Of a DNA stretch of 5,813 nt, positions 1-5,675 are shown in pieces. A model generated the notes under the pieces. That model was not told the origin of the DNA. It did not search any database and saw nothing but the letters and a program-made list of their open reading frames with translations. The translations under genes were made by a program, and so were the position numbers. Source of the DNA: DASPOJ01 sp050014395 (GTDB taxonomy: Bacteria; Acidobacteriota; Terriglobia; Acidiferrales; UBA7541). Position 1 is the stretch's first letter. Every line of letters begins with the position of its first letter. The DNA is taken from assembly GCA_050014395.1 (NCBI GenBank), contig JBEKDK010000158.1:1-5813 (forward strand), read 5' to 3'.

Positions 1-143
1 CCCATCAGTGTCTTGTGCAGAGTGCGGTAGTGCGCGCGCGGCACGCCCGGCGCCTCAAACATTTCGTCGTACGAATTGTCGAGCTGATAGTTCACAAATG
101 AGGAGTATGCATCAGTTTGCAGGCGTATGGGCGTGACGCTCAT
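1..143 (-). CDS. Circularly permuted ATP-grasp protein, N-terminal fragment (cut by left edge)
   Basis: Reading the minus strand from an ATG at 143 gives 47 codons that run off the window without a stop. The diagnostic stretch is residues 23-42, containing SYDEMFEAPGVPRAHYR. This matches the N-terminal signature of the circularly permuted ATP-grasp type 2 family (former DUF404/DUF407), where a Tyr/Phe-Asp-Glu-Met-Phe block is followed by G-x-P-R-x-HY. Members are ATP-dependent carboxylate-amine ligase-like enzymes, often encoded next to an alpha-E domain protein and a transglutaminase-like protein; those partners would lie outside the window. An in-frame TAG lies about 16 codons upstream, so only this ATG or a GTG at 179 can be the start; ATG is preferred. 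I see no clear Shine-Dalgarno. The catalytic part is not in the window, so substrate and activity cannot be judged. The family call rests on one short motif. Confidence 0.72.
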   Translation of the reverse strand, partial: MSVTPIRLQTDAYSSFVNYQLDNSYDEMFEAPGVPRAHYRTLHKTLM

Positions 144-330
144 GGATTGGTCGCAAGGCCCGCGCGTCCGTCGGGTCACCGTGCCGTGGCCCTAGCGACA
201 GGGCAAATGAATGTAGGCGGCCACGATAGCCAAGTCCAATCGAAAGTCTCGATGCAACCGATGATTTTTGTGCGGGACAATACGCGCGCAGACGGCCTGC
301 GGCTGGGTAGTCCGGACTCAGCGAGCCATT
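144..330. other. Intergenic region between esterase and ATP-grasp gene
   Basis: These 187 bases separate the esterase stop from the next minus-strand start. No credible coding frame is visible on either strand. A perfect 10-bp palindrome (AGTCCGGACT, 309-318) lies just past the esterase stop but has no T-run, so I do not call a terminator. On the minus strand, TTGGAC followed 18 bases later by TACATT is a possible weak promoter for the ATP-grasp gene. The gap is wide enough that the two genes may be transcribed separately. Confidence 0.45.
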
Positions 331-1203
331 CTACTGGGCTGAGGCGCCCAACGCCCGCGACTCAAATTCCAGCGAAGCCGGCAGATGCGCCGCGAAATAC
401 TCCCAATTGTGCCCGCCGGGATAGATGTGAAACTCGTGAGGAATGTGCCGCGCGGCCAGCACGCGATCCAGCGCGCGATTTCCGGCGTCGAGGCCTAGTT
501 CGTCCTCCGAGCCGCAATCGAAATATATGCGAAGCCCGGAGAGGTTCGCCGTCCGCGCCATGGTGATGGGACTTTCGCGGTCCATAAATGCCGGATCGAG
601 CGGCGTGCCGAACGGCCGCCCCAGCACGCGCCCGATTCCCGGGTCGCTCGCCGCATTCGCCGGCAATTTTTCGATCAGCGCCGCGCTGTGCGTGGCCACA
701 GAGCCGAATAGCTCGGGATGCCGGAACGCCAGATGCAGCGCGCCGTACCCGCCCATGGAGACCCCATCGAGCCCGCGCTTCGATCGGCCAGCAGCCACGC
801 GATAGTGCTGTTCGATATACGGCAAAAACTCGCGCACCAAGAAATCCTCGTAGCGCACGCGGCCGTCGCGCGAATTGATATAGAAAGTCGAGCCTGCCGC
901 CGGCGTCACGATCAAAAATTCGCCGATCTGTTTCTGCTCCCACAATTCCTCGATCAGCGAAAGTCCGCCCGAGGCGATCAATATCTGCTCGTTCTCACCT
1001 ATGCCGTGGAAAAAATAAAGCACTGGGTAGCGCCGCGCGGTCTGCGCATCGTAGCTCGGCGGCAGAATCGCGCAATACGGAACCGCCCGCGCCAGAATTT
1101 GGCTGGGCACAGAGAAACATTCCGCTCTGCCGGTGCCGCGCGCCGGCCGCGCCACAGCGAAGCAGCAAAGCAACACAATCGCCGCAATCCCAATCCGATT
1201 CAT
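331..1203 (-). CDS. Secreted alpha/beta-hydrolase esterase (esterase D / S-formylglutathione hydrolase-like)
   Basis: This is a complete serine esterase of the putative esterase family (PF00756 type), 290 residues from the ATG at 1203. The N-terminus MNRIGIAAIVLLCCFAVA is a signal peptide: a short basic n-region and a hydrophobic core, with likely cleavage near AVA-RPA, so the enzyme should act in the periplasm or outside. Numbered from this start, the oxyanion-hole HG is at 66-67 in YFFHGIGE, the nucleophile is Ser149 in G-V-S-M-G, the acid is probably Asp234 in CGSEDELG, and the base is His265 in PGGHNWEYF. All members of the catalytic triad appear present. The frame stays open upstream to an ATG at 1236, adding 11 residues with charged and glycine-rich character; the shorter start puts the signal peptide at the very N-terminus and is preferred, although neither start has a good Shine-Dalgarno. 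The natural substrate is unknown; acyl, acetyl or feruloyl esters of polysaccharides are typical for exported relatives. The nearest minus-strand gene downstream is 187 nt away, so no operon is obvious. Confidence 0.88.
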   Translation of the reverse strand: MNRIGIAAIVLLCCFAVARPARGTGRAECFSVPSQILARAVPYCAILPPSYDAQTARRYPVLYFFHGIGENEQILIASGGLSLIEELWEQKQIGEFLIVTPAAGSTFYINSRDGRVRYEDFLVREFLPYIEQHYRVAAGRSKRGLDGVSMGGYGALHLAFRHPELFGSVATHSAALIEKLPANAASDPGIGRVLGRPFGTPLDPAFMDRESPITMARTANLSGLRIYFDCGSEDELGLDAGNRALDRVLAARHIPHEFHIYPGGHNWEYFAAHLPASLEFESRALGASAQ

Positions 1204-1244
1204 CTCGCCATCACCGAGCCCCACCGCCCTCCGCATTCCCCATT

Positions 1245-1250
1245 ATTATC
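1245..1250 (-). promoter_or_regulatory. Candidate -10 box for the esterase
   Basis: On the minus strand GATAAT matches the sigma-70 -10 consensus at five of six positions and stands out in GC-rich surroundings. It would place transcription start near 1238, giving a leader of about 35 nt before the ATG at 1203, which favours that start over the ATG at 1236. No good -35 is visible 16-18 bases upstream. Confidence 0.4.
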
Positions 1251-1303
1251 GCCGATGCGCGCCACCTGCCGCGCGGGATTCGTGAGCCGCCACGCGCCTG
1301 GCG

Positions 1304-1309
1304 TATACT
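1304..1309 (+). promoter_or_regulatory. Candidate -10 box for the glycosyltransferase
   Basis: TATACT matches the sigma-70 -10 consensus at five of six positions and lies 25 bases before the GTG start of the glycosyltransferase. Transcription would begin near 1316, leaving a short leader that contains GGAG at 1322-1325. No recognisable -35 is seen. With the opposite-facing box at 1245-1250 this makes a compact divergent promoter region. Confidence 0.45.
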
Positions 1310-1334
1310 CGCGCGTCGAGCGGAGTGAGCACGA

Positions 1335-2438
1335 GTGAAGATCCTTTACGTCGATCTTGAGACCGAATGGCGCGGCGGCCAAAGCCAGGCGCTCGAAGCG
1401 CTGACGGGTTTGCGCCGACACGGCCACGATGCGCAGTTGCTCGCGGTTGCAGGCGGTGCGCTCGCGCAGCGCGCGGGCGCGGCCGGCGTGCCCGTGATCG
1501 AAATCGAGCACAATCGCAAACGCTGGCGCGCGGCGGGCGCACTCCGCCGCATCTTGCATGACGCGCCGCCCGACGTAGTCCACGCCAACGAATCCCACGC
1601 GCTCACGGCCGCATGGCTTGCGCGCGCGCATCGCCGCACCACGCTGGTGGCCGCGCGACGCCTGGCGTATCCGCTGCAGCAGAATCCGATTTCGCTCGCG
1701 CGCTACCGTGCCGCGCATCGCATCTTCGCGATTTCCGATTTCGTGGCGCGCAGCGTGATCGCTTCCGGCGTGTCCGCCCAGCGCGTTGTGATCGTTCGCG
1801 AAGGGATCGAGATCCCGCCGCCGCTCAACGCCGCGCAGCGAACTTTGGCCCGGCAGACCTGGAATCTGACCGAGGATGAATTTGTGCTGGGCTGCGTAGG
1901 CTATCTTCTGCCCGAAAAAGGCCAGGAGCTTCTGGTGCAAGCGCTGCCGGCAATCTTCGCGGCCGAGCCGCGAATTCGCCTGCTGCTTGCCGGCGACGGC
2001 CCGCTGCGCGCCCGCCTGGAAGAATTGGCGGTGCAGTTGGGAGTTCGCGAACGCATCGTATTCGCCGGCTTCGTCGAGCGCATCGCCAACGTTTACGCCG
2101 CGCTCGACGCGTTCGTTTTTCCCTCGCTCGCCGAGCCCAGCGGCACTTCGCTGCTTGCCGCGATGGCATGGGGTTTGCCGGTCGCGGCAGTGGCGCGCGG
2201 CGGCGTCACCGAGTACGTCGTCGACGGCGCCAATGGCTTGCTGATTCCCGCGCCGGAGCCGCAAGCCATCGCCGCCGCCGTGCTGCGCTTGCGCGGCGAC
2301 GCGGATTTGCGCAGCCGCCTCGGCGCGCGTGCCCGCGCTGATATCACCGCGCGCTACGCCACCGACGTCATGGTCGCGCGTCTGCTTGAAGCTTGCGATG
2401 AAGCATCGAAGTCTCGCGCCCGCGCGATTCCGGCGTAG
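1335..2438 (+). CDS. GT4-family glycosyltransferase (GT-B fold)
   Basis: This 367-residue protein has the full two-domain layout of a retaining GT4 glycosyltransferase, which moves a sugar from a nucleotide-sugar donor to an envelope lipid or glycan acceptor. It has no signal peptide or membrane segment, so it acts in the cytosol or at the inner membrane face. The N-terminal domain opens with MKILYVDLETEWRGGQ, the glycine loop at residues 13-15 facing the acceptor; VVHANESHA around 81-89 is the usual conserved histidine region. The C-terminal donor domain starts at about 184 with LGCVGYLLPEKGQELL (Lys195 is the usual phosphate-contact lysine), then LLLAGDGPL at 217-224, FAGFVERIANVYAALDAFVFPS at 243-264, and GGVTEYVVDGANGLLIP at 289-305. 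In the nucleotide-binding EX7E motif the first Glu is present (267), but the second position is Ala275 within EPSGTSLLAAMAWG. The GTG start is supported by GGAG nine bases upstream. Length is normal for the family. Donor and acceptor cannot be inferred, since no polysaccharide genes flank it. Confidence 0.9.
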   Translation: MKILYVDLETEWRGGQSQALEALTGLRRHGHDAQLLAVAGGALAQRAGAAGVPVIEIEHNRKRWRAAGALRRILHDAPPDVVHANESHALTAAWLARAHRRTTLVAARRLAYPLQQNPISLARYRAAHRIFAISDFVARSVIASGVSAQRVVIVREGIEIPPPLNAAQRTLARQTWNLTEDEFVLGCVGYLLPEKGQELLVQALPAIFAAEPRIRLLLAGDGPLRARLEELAVQLGVRERIVFAGFVERIANVYAALDAFVFPSLAEPSGTSLLAAMAWGLPVAAVARGGVTEYVVDGANGLLIPAPEPQAIAAAVLRLRGDADLRSRLGARARADITARYATDVMVARLLEACDEASKSRARAIPA

Positions 2439-2482
2439 TTTCTCGCCGCTGCGCCACGCGCACGGCAACGCTGCGAATGTTT

Positions 2483-2491
2483 TGATAGAAT
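2483..2491 (+). promoter_or_regulatory. Extended -10 promoter for the cytochrome/BsuPI unit
   Basis: TGATAGAAT combines a TGn extension (2483-2485) with TAGAAT (2486-2491), five of six matches to the -10 consensus. This is the AT-rich spot of the 120-bp gap after the glycosyltransferase. The predicted transcript starts near 2498 and has a leader of about 60 nt. No good -35 is visible, as expected for an extended -10 promoter. Confidence 0.5.
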
Positions 2492-2497
2492 TTTGTT

Positions 2498-2519
2498 GCG
2501 CGCCATTCGTTTGGCGCGC
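2498..2519 (+). promoter_or_regulatory. GC-rich stem-loop between the glycosyltransferase and cytochrome genes
   Basis: GCGCGCC (2498-2504) and GGCGCGC (2513-2519) form a perfect 7-bp stem around the 8-base loop ATTCGTTT. It is not followed by a T-run, so it is a poor intrinsic terminator for the glycosyltransferase. It falls at the predicted 5' end of the cytochrome transcript, so it may instead be a leader structure affecting mRNA stability. Its role is inferred. Confidence 0.4.
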
Positions 2520-2545
2520 CCTAATTCAGATTCGCACTTATTCTG

Positions 2546-2551
2546 AGGAGG
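2546..2551 (+). promoter_or_regulatory. Strong ribosome binding site that fixes a TTG start
   Basis: AGGAGG is a full Shine-Dalgarno core and sits seven bases before TTG at 2559. The only in-frame ATG (2604) is more than 50 bases away and has no such site, so translation of the cytochrome most likely begins at the rare TTG codon. Confidence 0.75.
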
Positions 2552-2558
2552 AAGGGAA

Positions 2559-3008
2559 TTGCAGTCCGAAAGAAATCCGCGGTCGCGCTCCCCATTTCCA
2601 CTTATGACCGCAGCCCTTTCGTGCGCGCTCGCCCTCGCAATCTCCGCCGGCCTCTCCGGCCAGCCCGCGCCACAAGCTCTATCGGGCGCCCCGGCGCAAA
2701 TAGTCCCGCAGCCTCCTGGCGCCCAGAATCTCGACGCTATCGGCGCGAAAAAATTGCCCGATGGTCCCGGGAAGCAGATCGTCTTGGTTTCGTGCAAGGA
2801 CTGTCATACTTTCGACCGCATCACGAGCGCCCATCACTCGCCGACTCGCTGGCGCACGATCGTGAGAGAAATGCAGCAGCGCGGAGCCAACGTCGATCCC
2901 GGCGACGTCGCGCCGCTCGTGCAATACCTGGCGAAAAACTTCGGCGTGGCGCACACTGTCGCCAAGCCGCAAAGCCAGGCGCCGCCGCATCCGCCGGGCA
3001 GCAAGTAA
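2559..3008 (+). CDS. Small exported monoheme c-type cytochrome
   Basis: The 149-residue product carries one heme-attachment motif, CKDCH at residues 79-83, so it should be a covalently heme-bound electron carrier or electron-transfer partner on the periplasmic side. The N-terminus is a signal sequence: arginines at 5, 8 and 10, then the hydrophobic stretch LMTAALSCALALAISA (15-30). After the heme site the segment WRTIVREMQQRG (98-109) supplies Met105 as the probable second axial ligand, and VQYLAKNFG (121-129) is the closing helix typical of these small class I-like domains, similar to cytochrome domains linked to quinoprotein dehydrogenases. Pro/Ala-rich, probably flexible segments flank the domain (about 35-56 and 136-149). 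Translation starts at TTG, chosen because AGGAGG lies seven bases upstream; an internal ATG at codon 16 would remove the basic n-region. The BsuPI-domain gene follows after 15 nt, so the two are probably co-transcribed. The redox partner is not in the window. Confidence 0.85.
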   Translation: MQSERNPRSRSPFPLMTAALSCALALAISAGLSGQPAPQALSGAPAQIVPQPPGAQNLDAIGAKKLPDGPGKQIVLVSCKDCHTFDRITSAHHSPTRWRTIVREMQQRGANVDPGDVAPLVQYLAKNFGVAHTVAKPQSQAPPHPPGSK

Positions 3009-3023
3009 TTCGAGGTTCAACTT

Positions 3024-3503
3024 ATGACCCACGCATCGCGCCGACTCTTTGCAATCCTCAGCCTTGCGGTGGTCGGGTCCGTCGCCGTGTGGGCCGCGCA
3101 AAAATCCTCGCCGCTCACCTATCGCCTCGAGGTAAAGCCCGGAGACATCACGTTGCCGGCCAAATCCGCCGCGGACGCCGCAACTCCGCGCGACGAAACG
3201 ATCACATTCACCGTAATCAATTCCTCTGGCACCGACTATGAAAGCACCGCGCCCACTTGCCAGACCTTCGACGTCGAAATTTTCCGCGTCGATCCCAGCG
3301 GCGAAAAATCCGTCTGGAAATGGTCCCGAGGCCGGATGTTCTGCCAGACGGTCACCACCGTTATGATTCCTTCCGGCCTCACGTGGCAGCAAACTGTGAA
3401 GTGGAGTTTCGCCGCCGCCGATGTCGAACCCGGCAAGTACCGCGTCGCCGCAACGTTCATTCCCTCGAATGCCGAAGGCTCCGCCGCATTCGAGATTCAC
3501 TGA
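3024..3503 (+). CDS. Exported BsuPI-domain protein
   Basis: The 159-residue product has a signal peptide, MTHASRRLFAILSLAVVGSVAVWA, with likely cleavage after residue 24 or 25. The mature part resembles the BsuPI family (PF12690; named after the Bacillus subtilis intracellular proteinase inhibitor), an immunoglobulin-like beta-sandwich. Matching elements in order are FTVINSSG (62-69), CQTFDVEIFRVDPSG (79-93), VWKWSRGRMFCQ (98-108), IPSGLTWQQTVKW (115-127) and PGKYRVAATF (136-145). Most family members are uncharacterised, so protease inhibition should not be assumed; a binding or scaffold role is equally possible. Two cysteines, Cys79 and Cys107, are the only ones in the mature protein and could form a disulfide after export. 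GAGG at 3012-3015, eight bases before the ATG, supports the start. The gene begins 15 nt after the cytochrome stop, which implies a shared transcript and possibly a shared periplasmic process. Confidence 0.78.
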   Translation: MTHASRRLFAILSLAVVGSVAVWAAQKSSPLTYRLEVKPGDITLPAKSAADAATPRDETITFTVINSSGTDYESTAPTCQTFDVEIFRVDPSGEKSVWKWSRGRMFCQTVTTVMIPSGLTWQQTVKWSFAAADVEPGKYRVAATFIPSNAEGSAAFEIH

Positions 3504-3528
3504 CGCAATGTCCTCGCGCAGTCCGGCG

Positions 3529-3558
3529 TTGACAACGCCCCGGCCGCTCACACATTCT
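3529..3558 (+). promoter_or_regulatory. Candidate acs promoter, possibly giving a leaderless mRNA
   Basis: A perfect sigma-70 -35 box TTGACA lies at 3529-3534. Eighteen bases later CATTCT (3553-3558) is a weak -10 (three of six). Transcription would begin close to the acs ATG at 3567, and no Shine-Dalgarno is seen before that ATG. Together these suggest leaderless or near-leaderless translation. The strong -35 is seen directly; the rest is inference. Confidence 0.4.
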
Positions 3559-3566
3559 ATGGCGCC

Positions 3567-5543
3567 ATGACGCCACCGCCCGAAAAGCCTTCCGCCAACA
3601 CGCTCGACGCGCTGCTGCAAGAAAAGCGCCTCTTCCCGCCGCCGGCGGATTTCGCGCGCACCGCCAACGCCGCCGACGCCGCCATCTACGATCGCGCCGC
3701 AGCAGACTTCGAAAGTTTCTGGGCCGCCGAATCGAAGCGCCTCGATTGGAGCGAGCCCTGGCACTCCGTGCTTGAATGGAAAGCGCCGTGGGCCAAATGG
3801 TTCCTCGGCGGAAAGCTCAACGTCGCGCACAATTGCGTCGATCGCCACGCGCACTCCGCGCGCCGCAATAAAGTCGCGATCTTCTGGGAAGGCGAGCCCG
3901 GCGACGCTCGCGCGATCACTTACGGCATGCTCGAGGGCGAGGTCAGCCGCTTCGCCAACGTGTTGCGCGGCCTCGGCGTAGGCAAAGGCGATCGCGTCGC
4001 CGTGTATATGGGCATGGTGCCGGAGCTGGCCGTCACTTTGCTGGCCTGCGCGAAAATCGGCGCGCCGCATTCAGTGATCTTCGGCGGCTTCGCAAAAGAA
4101 GCCCTGCGCGAGCGCATCAACGACGCGCAAGCCAAAATTCTCGTCACCTGTGACGGCGCGTGGCGCCGCGGCGCCGTCGTCCCGCTGAAATCCGCGGCCG
4201 ATGAAGCTCTGAAGGGCACGCCGTCCATCGAGCACGTCATCGTCGTCGAGCGCGTTGGCCGCGACGCAGCTTCCTGCACCATGCAACCCGGCCGCGACGT
4301 TTGGTTTCACGACGCTGTTGCAGGCGTCTCCGATCGCGCTTGGGGCGAAATGATGGACGCCGAGGACATGCTCTTCATCCTTTACACCAGCGGCACCACC
4401 GGCAAACCCAAGGGCGTCGTGCACACCACGGCCGGATATTTGCTTGGCGTCTCCACCACGCATCGCCTGATTTTCGACGTCAAAGAAGACGACGTCTATT
4501 GGTGCACCGCCGATCTCGGCTGGGTCACCGGCCACTCCTACGTGATCTACGGACCGCTCGCCAATGGCTGCACCACCGTGATGTACGAGGGCGCGCCGGA
4601 TTTCCCCGATCGCGGACGCTTCTGGCAGCTCATCGATAAATACGGCGTCAACATCCTGTATACCGCGCCCACCGCGATTCGCACGTTCATGCGCTGGGGC
4701 ACGGAGTGGCCCGAGAAGTCTTCGCTCGAATCGCTGCGCCTGCTCGGCACCGTCGGCGAGCCGATCAATCCCGAAGCCTGGATCTGGTATCACGAAAATA
4801 TCGGCCACGCGCGCTGCCCCATTGTCGACACGTGGTGGCAAACCGAAACCGGCATGATCCTGATTTCGCCGCTCCCCGGTCTGACGCCCACCAAGCCCGG
4901 TTCCGCCACGCGCGCTTTCCCCGGTGTCGCCGCCGAAGTTGTTGACGCCAAAGGCGACGCGGTCGGCCCCGGCGCCGGCGGTTATCTGGTGCTCTCGCGT
5001 CCGTGGCCCGCGATGATGCGCACGATCTACGGCGATCCCGAGCGCTACGTCGAAAATTATTGGGCGCGCTATCCCGGCCGCTACTTCACCGGCGATGGCT
5101 GCAAGATGGATGACGACGGTTATTTCTGGTTGCTCGGTCGCGTTGACGACGTCATGAACGTCGCCGGCCACAGAATTTCGACGTACGAAGTCGAAAGCGC
5201 GCTGGTCGACCACCACGACGTCGCCGAAGCCGCCGTCATCGCGAAATCGCACGAGATCAAAGGCGAAGGCATCGCCGCCTTCATCACTTTGAAGGAAGGC
5301 ATTGCGCCCACCAACCGCCTCAAAGACGAACTCAAGCGCCACGTCGTCGAAACCATCGGCGCCATCGCTCGCCCCGAAGATATTTTCTTCACCGCCGAGC
5401 TCCCCAAAACGCGCAGCGCCAAAATCATGCGCCGCCTGCTTCGCGATATCGCCGAAGGCCGCGTCCTCGGCGACACCACCACGCTGGCCGACCCGGCAAC
5501 CGTCGCCAAATTAAAAGCCCAATACGAAAGCGAAGAGTCGTAG
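3567..5543 (+). CDS. acs: Acetyl-CoA synthetase, AMP-forming (EC 6.2.1.1)
   Basis: This complete 658-residue cytosolic enzyme makes acetyl-CoA from acetate, ATP and CoA through acetyl-AMP. Length and motif order match Acs closely. Residues 10-80 form the N-terminal Acs cap; the ATP-binding loop is YTSGTTGKPKG (273-283). Residue numbers run exactly ten above Salmonella Acs: Val320, Thr321, Val396 and Trp424 form the acetate pocket, and Trp424 in DTWWQTETG is the residue that restricts the acyl group to acetate, favouring acetate over longer acids. Nucleotide-binding Asp510 (TGDG), Arg525 and Arg536, and the domain-rotation hinge Asp527 in GRVDDVMNVAGHR, are all present. The regulatory and catalytic lysine is Lys619 in PKTRSAKIMRR; in this motif Ala618 replaces the usual Gly. 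The ATG at 3567 lacks a Shine-Dalgarno; another ATG at 3559 is out of frame. The gene follows the BsuPI gene by 63 nt but has its own likely promoter, so operon membership is uncertain. No acetate kinase, acetyltransferase, deacetylase or actP transporter is adjacent in the window. Confidence 0.97.
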   Translation: MTPPPEKPSANTLDALLQEKRLFPPPADFARTANAADAAIYDRAAADFESFWAAESKRLDWSEPWHSVLEWKAPWAKWFLGGKLNVAHNCVDRHAHSARRNKVAIFWEGEPGDARAITYGMLEGEVSRFANVLRGLGVGKGDRVAVYMGMVPELAVTLLACAKIGAPHSVIFGGFAKEALRERINDAQAKILVTCDGAWRRGAVVPLKSAADEALKGTPSIEHVIVVERVGRDAASCTMQPGRDVWFHDAVAGVSDRAWGEMMDAEDMLFILYTSGTTGKPKGVVHTTAGYLLGVSTTHRLIFDVKEDDVYWCTADLGWVTGHSYVIYGPLANGCTTVMYEGAPDFPDRGRFWQLIDKYGVNILYTAPTAIRTFMRWGTEWPEKSSLESLRLLGTVGEPINPEAWIWYHENIGHARCPIVDTWWQTETGMILISPLPGLTPTKPGSATRAFPGVAAEVVDAKGDAVGPGAGGYLVLSRPWPAMMRTIYGDPERYVENYWARYPGRYFTGDGCKMDDDGYFWLLGRVDDVMNVAGHRISTYEVESALVDHHDVAEAAVIAKSHEIKGEGIAAFITLKEGIAPTNRLKDELKRHVVETIGAIARPEDIFFTAELPKTRSAKIMRRLLRDIAEGRVLGDTTTLADPATVAKLKAQYESEES

Positions 5544-5596
5544 TGCTGGCCAATTGTTTCGATGTGCCGTTGATGTGCTCTTGAATTTCTGGGTGC

Positions 5597-5630
5597 CCCA
5601 TCTTTGTCCGCCGCGGCGGACAAAGGTGGG
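5597..5630. repeat. 34-bp near-perfect palindrome, probable dispersed intergenic repeat
   Basis: The stretch from CCCATCTTTGTCCGCC to GGCGGACAAAGGTGGG is a 17+17-bp inverted repeat with no spacer and a single mismatch (5601 T opposite 5626 G, a wobble in RNA). It lies 53 bases after the acs stop and is preceded by GGGTGC. From memory, similar palindromes opening with GTGCCCCA and closing with TGGG recur between genes in acidobacterial genomes, so a REP-like element is likely. As RNA it would fold into a very stable hairpin at the acs 3' end, but there is no following T-run, so a normal intrinsic terminator is unlikely. Copy number cannot be tested here because only one copy is in the window. 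Confidence 0.7.
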
Positions 5631-5675
5631 TCTGTTGAAGCGTATTGGCCGTAGGGCGCGACCCACGACCGGTTC

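Noticed and set aside
309..318. Perfect 10-bp palindrome AGTCCGGACT after the esterase stop
   Set aside because: Too short, without a loop or T-run; could be an operator but such sites occur by chance in GC-rich DNA.
117..566. Plus-strand frame of 149 codons starting in the left intergenic region
   Set aside because: It overlaps the 3' half of the esterase on the opposite strand, has Arg/Pro-rich composition and no ribosome binding site or domain.
718..1338. Plus-strand frame opposite the esterase and across the divergent promoter region
   Set aside because: Antisense to an esterase with an intact catalytic triad; composition is typical of a shadow frame.
1200..2468. 422-codon open frame on the minus strand opposite the glycosyltransferase
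   Set aside because: It is fully antisense to a clear GT4 gene, its translation is Arg/Gly/Ala-rich low-information sequence with no family motif, and long antisense frames are expected where third positions are nearly all G/C.
2679..5342. Two long minus-strand frames (2679-4070 and 4071-5342) that abut and cover cytochrome, BsuPI and acs
   Set aside because: They mirror the codon structure of well-identified plus-strand genes and lack recognisable domains or start signals; their abutment is simply a stop codon followed by more open antisense frame.
5597..5630. The palindrome as an intrinsic terminator of acs
   Set aside because: The stem is strong but has no run of T on either side; the symmetric, spacer-less structure fits a repeat element better.
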